Position numbers and translations under genes: made by a program. A stretch of 64,000 nucleotides of DNA from Megaustenia siamemsis (Eukaryota > Mollusca > Gastropoda > Stylommatophora > Ariophantidae): NCBI GenBank assembly GCA_032433765.1, contig JAVIAB010000092.1, positions 35,337,534 to 35,401,533 on the forward strand, written 5' to 3'. The notes below the pieces were generated by a model. That model searched no databases, had not been told where the DNA came from, and saw only the letters and a list, made by a program, of their open reading frames with translations. Numbering within the stretch: position 1 is the stretch's first letter; every line of letters starts with the position of its first letter. Below, piece by piece: positions 54,949 to 64,000 of the stretch.

Positions 54949-57382
54949 TAAGGTGACCATTCGTCCCGGATTGTCCGGGACAGTCCCGGAATTTGACATT
55001 TTTTGAACCTATGTCCCGGATTAGCTGCCGTAACGGTTTTGTCCCGATTTTGGCATATTTTTTAGCTTTTGTCCCGGATTTGATAAAAAATAATTTGGGA
55101 CACAAACGTTTACCAATTTTGCCATTTTGGTACACGGCGTACATTTCTTCAATTTAAAAAAATATTATTCCGTAGCTGTGTAGACAATTTTGTTTAATAT
55201 CAAAACAGTAGAATGCGCACCTAGTTTTAAATCTCGTATATATTCGTTGTTTGTGTTACTAACTTTCACTCTCACTTTCGCAAAAAATGGCACCGAAGCG
55301 TAATTGTAGTTTTAATCAAGATTTACAAAAGGAATACCCTTTTATAAAAAAAAGTCTACATCGTCATCAGACTTCACTGTAAGATGTAATATATGTTCAT
55401 CCGGGTTTACTATTAACCATAGTGGACGTGGTGATATTACGAGCCACATAAATAGTGATAAACATAAGAGAGCCGTCGCTACTGCTGCAAGCTCGTCGTT
55501 GACAAATTTTTTTCTAGCTGAACAGGTTGGTGACAAAGAAGAACATTCAGCTGCTACAGAAGGTGCCTTTGCATATCATACAGTGATGCACAATCACACG
55601 TTTAGATCTATGGACTGCACATCAAAATTGCTTCAGGTAACTTTAGAACCAAAATTTGCTTGTGCACGTACGAAAACAGAAGCTATTATTCGGAATGTGT
55701 TCACACCCCATGCTCTAAACGAGTTGAGATGTGACCTAGAAAACGTAACATTTATCTCCATACTGACAGATGCCTCCAACCACAAAGAAATCAAGATTTT
55801 TCCTTTGCTTGTCAGATACTTTGATCGCAATAAGGGACTGAAAGTTAAAATATTAGAGTTGAAGTCATTGCCGGGTGAAACATCTGATATAGTAAGTAGT
55901 TTTCTTATTGACTGTCTAACTGAAAATGGTTTAGAACTGAAAGTAGTTGGATTATGTGCAGACAACACAAATTCTAATTTTGGGGGCGCTGAAAGAAAAG
56001 GACAGAACAATGTTTTCACAAAACTGAAAGAAAACCTTGGACATAGTTTGATAGGTGTTGGGTGTGCTTGCCATATTTTCCACAACACTGTTCGAGCAGC
56101 TGCAGACGTATTGCCTGTTGATGTTGAAATGACTATTGTAAAAAATTATCTGTACTTCAAATCATACACAGTTAGAGTTGAAAGTCTCAAGGAATTTTGT
56201 CAGTTTGTCTAAACCGACTTCCAGATGATGTTAGGTTATGCACAAACTAGGTGGCTTGCGCTCTTGCCTGCTGTTGAAAGGGTTCTTTACATGTTCCTGC
56301 CTCTAAAATCATATTTTCAATCTCAAGACAGATGCCCAGTTTTTATACAGGAATTCTTTGAAAACCCACTGTCTGAGGCATGGCTTATTTTGGTTCACAG
56401 TCAGGCATCCTCTTTCCACGAAGCAGTGCAGAAAGTAGAGGGACAGATGGTCACTGTATTTGAAGTCATTGACAACATCAATAGGTTGAAAGCTATCTTG
56501 GAGTCCAAGCTGGAAGACGGCTTCTTGCCATCAAGAGTTCAGATAATCCTTAAAAAGCTGGAAATGGAAGGATTTCCACGTGTTGATGTGAAAAAGTTTA
56601 ACGCCAGTGTTTCTTCATTTTATGAAACAGCTTTAAGTTATTTGAAGAAATGGGCTGCAAATAATTTTCAAAACCTAGAGTCTTACAGCTGGGTAATGCT
56701 GAACAGAACACCAAATTGGGAAGATATTGAGAAGTCTTCATCATTAGTGAGTCAAGCAGTGCCTTCAGTCGACTTTCCAGAAAATGAAATGTATGACGAA
56801 TATGTCTACATGAAACAGTTCGTTACTTCACAAAAAATTAGTGAGTGGAGTCTTAATAAAACATTACCAGGGCAGCGTTGGGTTGAACTAGCTTCCCACT
56901 TCAGAAACAATCATGTGCCCGTTTCACATATTCTGAAGTTGGCAGAGTTCTTTTTGTGTCTACCTGGAACAAATGCTGCAACAGAACGAGTGTTTTCTCT
57001 GATGAACAGTTTGTGGACAAATGATAAAACATAACTAGGTGTTGAAACTTTAAAAGCCATGTTGATCACCAAAGTGAACTATGAGGCAACATGTGTCGAA
57101 TTTTATAAGATGCTGCATACAAAGAAGGACATTTTACAGAAAATTCACTCATCTGAAAAGTACAGCATCTCTGTTTCACCTTCAATTTAAGTGAGTATCA
57201 CTGTTTTTTTTTTATCTCCTGATTATCCTGATAGCGTATTGTAGGTCTATATTATTAGATGTTTTAAAATGTATGTATTATTCACTTGAAAATGACAGCA
57301 AGAAGAAATGTAATTTTATTGGTGGAAAATTGAAGTAAAATTATTCCGTCCCTGAATGGGATTTCAAAAATAGGATCACCTT
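54949..57382 (+). mobile_element. hAT DNA transposon with 8-bp target-site duplication
   Basis: The ends are short inverted repeats ('taaggtgacc' left; 'ggatcacctt' right, i.e. 'aaggtgatcc'). The flanks 'ttttaagg' (54941-54948) and 'atttaagg' (57383-57390) form an 8-bp duplication with one mismatch, as expected for hAT. Subterminal DNA on the left repeats 'gtcccgga' several times, a possible transposase-binding region. It encloses a degenerate transposase gene. Confidence 0.88.
55287..57189 (+). pseudogene. hAT transposase with BED zinc finger, inactivated
   Basis: Starts ATG at 55287 ('MAPKRNCSFNQDLQKEYPF'). A frameshift in an A-run at about 55348-55356 then moves to the frame holding the BED-type finger (CNIC at 55385-55396, followed by 'HINSDKH'), 'LTNFFLAEQVG', 'ISILTDASNHKEIKIFP' (first catalytic Asp region), 'VGLCADNTNSNFGG' (second) and 'GCACHIFHNTVR'. 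An in-frame TAA lies at 56210-56212. The same frame continues 'GYAQTRWLALLPAVERVLYM' to the hAT dimerisation motif 'CLPGTNAATERVFSLMNSLW', a second in-frame stop at 57032-57034, and the final 'LGVETLKAMLITKVNYEA'. Length and domain order are those of a full transposase; one frameshift and two stops inactivate it. Confidence 0.9.
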
Positions 57383-57390
57383 ATTTAAGG

Positions 57391-57895
57391 GTGGATGACG
57401 AAAGAAATTAGGCTAAATACAAAAAATGTAAAAATGATAAAAATGTTCAACGCAAATGTTAAGTCAGTCCTATTATATGGCTGTGAAACATGGAGAACAA
57501 CAAAATTGACAATCATAAAGATACAGACTGTCATTAATGGATGCTTACGCAGAATAAAATGATGGAAATAGCAGGACAAATTCACTAACATAGAATTATG
57601 GAAATGTACCAGTCAAATACCAGTGGATAAAGAGATACAGGGAAGACGGTGGTGCTAGATAGGACACACATTGCGGAAGCCAGCTGAGAGTATTACACAA
57701 CAGGCCCTTTTTAGAATCCCCAGGGGAAAGACAAAGAGGAAGACCAAGGAATTCTTGGAGAAGACAGAGATGAAGATGATGGGGAAGACATGGAATGATC
57801 TTAAAAGAATGGCAAGAAACAGAACGACTTGGAAAGTGTTTGTTGAAGACCTATGCTCCACAGGGAGCTGAAAGGAAGAAGAAGAGGAAGAAGGG
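57391..57895 (+). pseudogene. LINE 3' fragment (family F)
   Basis: Reads 'FNANVKSVLLYGCETWRTTK', 'IKIQTVINGCLRRIK', a break, 'IGHTLRKPAESITQQALFRI' and 'NDLKRMARNRTTWKVFVEDL' with tail GAAGAAGAGG. The same end as at 12326-12660 but without the triplication. It lies immediately after the hAT target duplication, so the hAT entered at or near its 5' edge. Confidence 0.85.
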
Positions 57896-58149
57896 CAGAT
57901 GACTAAGAGGTGTACACCGCTTTTCCGCTAAGCATTCAGGATGTACCACTGTCCTTTTTCACCTCTAGACTAATTCATTAGTTTCTCAAGATATACACTG
58001 TACATCCGTGTCGCACTGTAAGGAGATGATTCATTCTTTTGTAATCAGTTGTAGTTCTCCTTTGTATAGATTGGTTTCTATCTTGTCTTGATAAATTATG
58101 TGATGACTTCGTGTTGTGTTTATTCGTCCTATTCATAAATTTGGGAGGG

Positions 58150-58430
58150 GGGGAATATAAAAAAATTAAAAGAGAACTACTAAACACCAATTCAAACAAG
58201 ACAATTAATATTTTTAATGTCAAAAGACACCAACAACCTACTAAAAGTAATATTGAAAGGGAAAATACAAGGTAAAAGAGGCAGAGGCAGACCAAGACTA
58301 ACATGGACGAGTAACATCAACAGATGGACAAGTCAGCCTATGATAATCCGCACCAACAAAGCAAGAGACAAAACAGAATGGCGCTCCATGGTAGCAAACC
58401 TTCGATGCGGAGACGGCACTTAATGATGAT
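58150..58430 (+). pseudogene. LINE 3' fragment (family B)
   Basis: 'aaaagagaactactaaacac', then the frame 58217-58423 with 'NLLKVILKGKIQGKRGRGRP', 'RLTWTSNINRW' and 'WRSMVANLRCGDGT', and a TGATGATGATG tail. A deletion near 58205 breaks the upstream frame. Confidence 0.85.
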
Positions 58431-58439
58431 GATGTTGAT

Positions 58440-58830
58440 GATTCACACTATTAATATTATTGGGCCGTCTCTTTCTCTCTTTGGCACATTCCTTAAGTTA
58501 ATTCTCATCCTTTGAACTTGGATAATCGACAAAGGCTAGAGGTGTACTATCACACCAATGAGTGTTTGTTTTAAAAATATTTACAGTTAGGTGGTTCCAC
58601 ATTAGATACATATTGCATAAATATTCAGATTATCTCTTAATTCTAGGCTATTGTCATGTTAATATTACTTGGCGGTGTGGATAACCGCTAAATCACACAA
58701 TCCTAGAAATTGTATAATACCTCACCGGTTAAGTCTTGACTATCTCTACTCAAGTCCCGTGGGGACTCTTCACTGTAGTTTGGCTATTCACTTGTTCTAG
58801 TGAGGATCTTGCTCAACTATCTTTATTTAG
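58440..58830. other. Spacer
   Basis: Nothing recognisable. Confidence 0.4.
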
Positions 58831-59920
58831 CTAAACTAGTTATCCGCTTTTCTCCCAGCGTAGTTGAGAGTGAGTGTCCCTCTCGTTGTCTATCGTAGTG
58901 CCCTTTCTTTTACCTATCTGTGCTCGTCTGTTTCGTTGTCTATCGTAGTGCCCTTTCTTTTACCTATCTGTGCTCGTCTGTTTCGTTGTCTATCGTAGTG
59001 CCCTTTCTTTTACCTATCTGTGCTCGTCTGTTTCGTTGTCTATCGTAGTGCCCTTTCTTTTATCTATCTGTGCTCGTCTGTTTCGTTGTCTATCGTAGTG
59101 CCCTTTCTTTTACCTATATGTGCTCGTCTGTTTCGTTGTCTATCGTAGTGCCCTTTCTTTTATCTATCTGTGCTCGTCTGTTTCGTTGTCTATCGTAGTG
59201 CCCTTTCTTTTATCTATCTGTGCTCGTCTGTTTCGTTGTCTATCGTAGTGCCCTTTCTTTTATCTATCTGTGCTCGTCTGTTTCGTTGTCTATCGTAGTG
59301 CCCTTTCTTTATCTATCTGTGCTCGTCTGTTTCGTTGTCTATCGTAGTGCCCTTTCTTTTATCTATCTGTGCTCGTCTGTTTCGTTGTCTATCGTAGTGC
59401 CCTTTCTTTTACCTATATGTGCTCGTCTGTTTCGTTGTCTATCGTAGTGCCCTTTCTTTTATCTATCTGTGCTCGTCTGTTTCGTTGTCTATCGTAGTGC
59501 CCTTTCTTTTATCTATCTGTGCTCGTCTGTTTCGTTGTCTATCGTAGTGCCCTTTCGACGTAAATTTGTGCTCTCTTCTATCTCTCGTGATTGAGATTCC
59601 CTATTTATATTACAACCACTTCCATCCTCTACCATTGTCTAACCACTCATGCGTCTATTACTAGTATAATTATTTGTTGACCTTCCTGTCCTAAGTATCT
59701 GAATGTATTTTTTTTTTAAATCCTTCCCACGCTATCTGATATCATTTTTTTTTTAAATGTATATTGCCCACGTATGGTCTTGACCCACTTGTCCGTTACA
59801 TCGCTTTTTGGAGCTGCCCCCAGCTTCATTTTCATGCCCGCGCATTGCCTTGATCTTGGTGTTGGCTACTGTGACACATATCTTGCTTTCCACGTTTATA
59901 CCTTATTGACTGTCGTTACG
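58831..59920. repeat. Direct duplication, copy 1 (contains the expanded 50-bp array)
   Basis: The left flank 'gttgagagtgagtgtccct' and right flank ('ttgagattccctatttatat', 'tagtataattatttgttgac', 'gccttgatcttggtgttggc') recur in the same order at 59940-60385. In this copy the middle is a 13-unit array; in the other it is about one to two units. Confidence 0.85.
58885..59556. repeat. 50-bp tandem array, about 13 copies
   Basis: 'gttgtctatcgtagtgccct' recurs every 50 bp (58885, 58935 and onward) with 'acctatctg', 'atctatctg' and 'acctatatg' variants and one 49-bp unit near 59305. High identity indicates recent growth. Confidence 0.95.
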
Positions 59921-59939
59921 TAGCTAAACTAGTTACCTG

Positions 59940-60385
59940 CCTTTCTTTCGACGTGTTGAGTGAGTGTCCCTTTCTCTGTCTTTCGTAGTGCTCTTACGAC
60001 GTATATCTGTGCTCGTCCGTTTCGGTGTCTATCGTAATGCAATTCGGCGATTTATATATTCTCCTATATCTTTCGAGATTGAGATTCCCTATTTATATTA
60101 CGACCACTTCCGGCCTCTGTCGTTGTCTAACCACCCCGCATCTATTAATAGTATAATTATTTCTTGACCTTCCTGTGCCTCCTACAAATCTGACGGAGTA
60201 TTTTTTTAAAACATCCAATCCACGCTGTCTGATATCATTTTTTAATTTTCTATCGCCCATGTATTGTCTTGAACGTAATGTTCGGTACACCGCTTTTTGG
60301 GGCTTAATTTTCATGACCACGCATGACCTTGATCTTGGTGTCGGCCACTGCGTCTAATATCTTGTTTTTCACGTTTATAACACCC
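59940..60385. repeat. Direct duplication, copy 2 (unexpanded)
   Basis: Diverged copy of 58831-59920 lacking the array expansion: 'gtctttcgtagtgctcttac', 'gctcgtccgtttcggtgtct', 'attgagattccctatttata', 'tagtataattatttcttgac' and 'gaccttgatcttggtgtcgg'. Confidence 0.8.
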
Positions 60386-60444
60386 ATCCTTTTCCTTTCT
60401 CTTAAGGAATGAAGAACAAATTTGGCTATGTCCTCTTTGTCCTT

Positions 60445-60590
60445 TGAGACTAACTTGGGCGAGTAACATCAAAAGATGGACAAGTCAACGTATGACAATC
60501 TGCACCATCAAAGCAAGAGACAGACCGGAATGGCGCTCCATGGTAGCCACCCTTCGATGCGGAGATGGCACTCAATGATGATGATGAACT
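60445..60590 (+). pseudogene. LINE 3' end (family B), very short
   Basis: Encodes 'LTWASNIKRWTSQRMTICTI' and 'WRSMVATLRCGDGTQ' with a TGATGATGATG tail; about 145 bp. Confidence 0.85.
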
Positions 60591-61214
60591 GTCATATACA
60601 ACAGTAATTTAGTTGGTGGCTAACAAAATTGAGACCAAATCGCATTTACAATACAAGTGGCGTATGTGGCCTACGTCTAACAGCTGATTACTTTTGTCAA
60701 GATCAGCGACAACAATAGCTCATCAAAATCCTACTCCTCTTCTAGGCTGGATCGGAAAACGTTCTAAAAAGTCTTGCAAAACCAGTCAGGATAGAAGATA
60801 TATTTATATATATATTTTTTAAATGTATAGAATACTGGTAAGCATGTTCTAAACATTCTACAATGTCCAGACTATTTGTTTTTACCGAAAGTTTAAAGGG
60901 ACGGATGTTCGTGTAGCGGATGCATAAACAGAGGATGTTCAATGTAGCTGGGTTTTCCCATACCTGAACCCACAATTTATTTACGTGCACTTTTAAACCG
61001 CAGAATGATCTCATTATTTTCTTATTAAATATAGAAAAATAACTTTAATTTGTACACAAATAATTTCTGTTGAAACCATCATACGATTTGTAATTAATAT
61101 ATTTATTTTAAATAAGGGACAATTGTTGTAAAAGTATTAAACTAAAATAGTTTTCAAAACCCTATTTTTTTTTCTTGTTCGAGCACGTCGTATACTGGCA
61201 AAGTGTTTTGTTCC
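60591..61214. other. AT-rich spacer
   Basis: Nothing recognisable. Confidence 0.4.
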
Positions 61215-62322
61215 TGTGTGCCAAGAGCTCAATGTTCTCTTTACGTGTGCCAAGAGCTCAATGTTCTCTTTACGTGTGCCAAGAGCTCAATGTTCTCTTT
61301 ACGTGTGCCAAGAGCTCAATGTTCTCTTTACGTGTGCCGAGAGCTCAATGTTCTCGTTATGTGTGTCGAGAGGTCAATGTTCTCGTTACGCGTGTCGAGA
61401 GCTCAATGTTCTCTTTACGTGTGTCGAGAGCTCAATGTTCTCTTTACGTGTGTCGATAGCTAAATGTTCTCTTTACGTGTGTCGAGAGCTCAGTGTTCTC
61501 TTTACGTGTGGCGAGAGCTAAATGTTCTCTTTACGTGTGTCGAGATCTCAATGTTCTCTTTAATTGTGTCGAGAGCTCAATGTTCTCTTTACGTGTGTCG
61601 AGAGTTCAGTGTTCGTGTTACGTGTGTCGAGAGCTCAGTGTTCTCTTTACGTGTGTCGAGAGCTCAATGTTCTCGTTACGTGTGTCGAGAGCTCAATGTT
61701 CTCTTTACGTGTGTCGAGAGCTCAATGTTCTCTTTACGTGTGTCGAGAGCTCAGTGTTCTCTTTACGTGTGGCGAGAGCTAAATGTTCTCTTTACGTGTG
61801 TCGAGATCTCAATGTTCTCTTTACGTGTGTCGAGAGCTCAATGTTCTCTTTACGTGTGTCGAGAGTTCAGTGTTCGTGTTACGTGTGTCGAGAGCTCAGT
61901 GTTCTCTTTACGTGTGTCGAGAGCTCAATGTTCTCGTTACGTGTGTCGAGAGCTCAATGTTCTCGTTACGTGTGTCGAGAGCTCAATGTTCTCTTTACGT
62001 GTGTCGAGAGCTCAATGTTCTCTTTACGTGCGTCGAGAGCTCAATGTTCTCTTTACGTGTTTCGAGAGCTCAATGTTCTCGTTACGTGTGTCGAGAGCTC
62101 AATGTTCTCTTTACGTGTGTCGAGAGCTCAATGTTCTCGTTACGTGTGTCGAGAGCTCAATGTTCTCTTTACGTGTTTCGAGAGCTCAATGTTCTCGTTA
62201 CGTGTGTCGAGAGCTCAATGTTCTCTTTACGTGTGTCGAGAGCTCAATGTTCTCTTTACGTGTGTCGAGAGCTCAATGTTCTCTTTACGTGTGTCGAGAG
62301 CTCAATGTTCTCTTTACGTGTT
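61215..62322. repeat. 29-bp tandem array, about 38 copies, with higher-order repeat
   Basis: The unit contains 'gtgtgtcgagagctcaatgt' and 'tctctttac'. A nine-unit block with distinctive variants ('ggcgagagctaaatg', 'cgagatctcaatg', 'gagttcagtgttcgtg') is present twice, offset by 261 bp (61510 and 61771). The left edge uses 'gtgccaagagctcaatg'. All three plus-strand frames are open because three 29-bp units make 29 codons without a stop. Confidence 0.95.
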
Positions 62323-62589
62323 AAACGTGAGAAAAGTGTTTTGATCATGTATACCGACTGCTAAGTAATTTGATCTAATGTGATGCGATCAAAAGTTGTT
62401 TTGATCACGTGTACTGAATGTTAAGTAATTAGACTTTCCGTGCCGAGATCTAAGTGTTTTGATCATGTGTATTGAGAGCTAACGCGTTTACCGATTTACG
62501 CTTTGTATCGTGTTTCCTGCTATATAAGTGTTGTTTTTTTTTTTGGTGTGCGTGCTGAAGGCAAAGTGTTTTGATAGACATCTCTGTGA
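62323..62589. repeat. Diverged longer-period repeat beside the 29-bp array
   Basis: 'gtgttttgatcatgtatacc', 'gttttgatcacgtgtactga' and 'gtgttttgatcatgtgtatt' recur at about 60-70 bp with 'gctaagtaatt' between. It may be the decayed ancestor of, or neighbour to, the 29-bp array. Confidence 0.6.
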
Positions 62590-62700
62590 CGCAAAGTTCT
62601 CTCTGAGAGCATTAGTGGCGTAGTGATAAATGTGCAGGCATAGCGATTAAATGACCGTGGTTCGATACCATTCGCTAGCCTCTATAGACGCAACTCAGAA
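62590..62700 (+). mobile_element. Possible tRNA-derived SINE head
   Basis: 'gcattagtggcgtagtgata' (A-box-like) and 'ccgtggttcgataccattcg' (B box matching GGTTCGANNCC) at tRNA-like spacing. No second copy or tail identified. Confidence 0.5.
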
Positions 62701-62853
62701 ATGGAATGGAAACTCACTTGTTTAATTCGGAAAGGTATCAACAGTGAGAAAAGCACTAGCCTCCTCGTTTTCAAATGATGTGGCCTGTTATAATGATGTT
62801 TAATATTTTATTGGATGCTGGTAAAGGAGTGTAACGAGAAACAAAAATAGAAA

Positions 62854-62943
62854 AAAATGGTATGGTTAAAACTTTATGTAATTGATGGACAACACACATT
62901 TGAATTACGTTTAGTCTCAATAGGTCTTTAGTAGGAACAAACA
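62854..62943 (-). repeat. Diverged copy of the hammerhead-like repeat
   Basis: The minus strand carries 'tgttcctactaaagacctat', 'tgttgtccatcaattac' and 'gttttaaccatacca', aligned with 7030-7110. The core is mutated (CTACTAA, and 'gactaaac' for GAAAC). Confidence 0.5.
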
Positions 62944-63056
62944 AACAACACACACACACAGAAATGTCGGTAAATAAAACTAGTCATACATTGCTAACTA
63001 GTAATGAAGCATCTAAAACAATATAATTGTAAACTAAGACGAGAAATTATGAAAAG

Positions 63057-63651
63057 AAAAATCTGTAAGCAGAGATGGTAATGTCCTGACTGCGGTAACG
63101 ATACTCCATTCTAAATCTGTAAGCAGAGATGGTAATGTCCTGACTGCAGTAACGATACTCCATTCTAAATCTGTAAGCAGAGATGGTAATGTCCTGACTG
63201 CAGTAACTATACTCCATTCTAAATCTGTAAGCAGAGATGGTAATGTCCTGACTGCAGTAACGATACTCCATTCTAAATCTGTAAGCAGAGATGGTAATGT
63301 CCTGACTGCAGTAACTATACTCCATTCTAAATCTGTAAGCAGAGATGGTAATGTCCTGACTGCAGTAACGATACTCCATTCTAAATCTGTAAGCAGAGAT
63401 GGTAATGTCCTGACTGCAGTAACTATACTCCATTCTAAATCTGTAAGCAGAGATGGTAATGTCCTGACTGCAGTAACGATACTCCATTCTAAATCTGTAA
63501 GCAGAGATGGTAATGTCCTGACTGCAGTAACGATACTCCATTCTAAATCTGTAAGCAGAGATGGTAATGCCCTGACTGCGGTAATGCTAATCCATTCTAA
63601 ATCTGTAAGCAGAGATGGTAATGCCCTGACTGCTGTAACGCTAATCCATTC

Positions 63652-63655
<4 letters not shown>
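63057..63655. repeat. 54-bp tandem array, about 11 copies
   Basis: 'aaatctgtaagcagagatgg' recurs every 54 bp. Units alternate between 'gtaacgatactcc' and 'gtaactatactcc', suggesting a 108-bp higher-order unit across the middle. The period is 18 codons, so the minus strand is open in phase (EYRYCSQDITISAYRFRM-type repeat). The last two units diverge ('gccctgactgc', 'gctaatcc'). Confidence 0.95.

Positions 63656-63703
<48 letters not shown>
63656..63703. repeat. (CT)n microsatellite
   Basis: CT tract with one GC interruption, joining the 54-bp array to repeat R1 (copy 2). Confidence 0.95.
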
Positions 63704-63704
<1 letters not shown>

Positions 63705-64000
63705 GCGATCAGGATTCAATCAGAGTAGGACTCCCGACTCTCACACGAAGACAGCTGTCTGTTTAAGCCTGTTAAATCAATTCCGCTTGAATACCTGTTA
63801 AAACGTTGCACTGTGTTCTGCGCCAGTGGCCCAGTGCATCCGATTTCAGCCAGTATTTTGTTTAGGTTTGCTTTCCTTAGCCTTTGATTGTTCCCAATCT
63901 TCCTGCAAGGCAGCAGATGATCTTTTCTGTATGGGGATTCTGCCCTTAGATGGTCGACCCTCCCAGGTTTACGAGCACCATCTGCCCGAGTCACTAGAGG
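63704..64000 (-). repeat. Dispersed repeat R1 (copy 2), reaching the window edge
   Basis: The minus strand repeats 24786-24932 ('actggctgaaatcggatgca', 'ctgggccactggcgcagaac', 'agtgcaacgttttaacaggt') and extends further upstream ('gggcagaatccccatacaga', 'actcgggcagatggtgctcg') than copy 1. It ends in GA repeats like copy 1. No coding similarity is recognised. Confidence 0.75.

Noticed and set aside
61175..62364. Cysteine-rich repeat proteins (CRELNVLFTCVESSMFSLR) in three frames
   Set aside because: Three 29-bp units give 29 codons without a stop in every frame; no coding evidence.

Overview
The window is repeat-rich eukaryotic (metazoan) DNA and carries almost no ordinary gene content. It has no operons or bacterial signals. 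It is dominated by decayed non-LTR retrotransposons, tRNA-derived SINEs, DNA transposons and more than a dozen unrelated tandem arrays. The retroelement families, the AT-rich single-copy spacers and the type of host gene present suggest an invertebrate, most likely a lophotrochozoan such as a mollusc. That is an inference; no single marker in the window proves it.

The one convincing host gene segment is a short plus-strand exon at 29545-29685. It encodes the end of the BH2 region and the C-terminal membrane anchor of a Bcl-2 family protein. Its splice acceptor lies in the last unit of a small tandem array inside a satellite-filled intron, and it is followed by several kb of AT-rich DNA that may be 3' UTR. 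No upstream exon (BH4/BH3/BH1) was found in this window.

Layout:
- 1-9.1 kb: SINEs, a minus-strand RTE-like LINE relic, a DDE-transposase relic that runs into an 18-copy 23-bp satellite, a LINE with target-site duplications, an inverted pair of hammerhead-like sequences, and a C-rich 35/36-bp array.
- 9.1-12.1 kb: a 37/38-bp satellite.
- 12.1-17.3 kb: LINE 3' ends, then a minus-strand LINE with endonuclease, RT and RNase H remnants.
- 18.6-22.4 kb: a CAGA-rich satellite of about 3.75 kb.
- 22.3-28 kb: SINE, LINE, mariner and GA-rich repeats.
- 28-29.7 kb: CA-rich satellite intron and the Bcl-2 exon.
- 29.7-48 kb: mostly AT-rich spacer with SINE and LINE insertions, several bounded by clear target-site duplications.
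- 48.8-53.0 kb: a long-inverted-repeat element with Polinton/Maverick hallmarks. A fragment of a type-B DNA polymerase sits in its loop, and the whole element is inserted into an older LINE.
- 53.4-54.0 kb: a 15-bp satellite.
- 54.9-57.4 kb: a nearly complete hAT transposon.
- 57.4-64 kb: LINE ends and 50-, 29- and 54-bp arrays.

Nothing here acts as a pathway. The connections are evolutionary: nested insertions give a relative chronology, and several arrays appear to have been seeded from transposon sequence or to have grown next to it. LINE family letters A-G are my own labels within this window.
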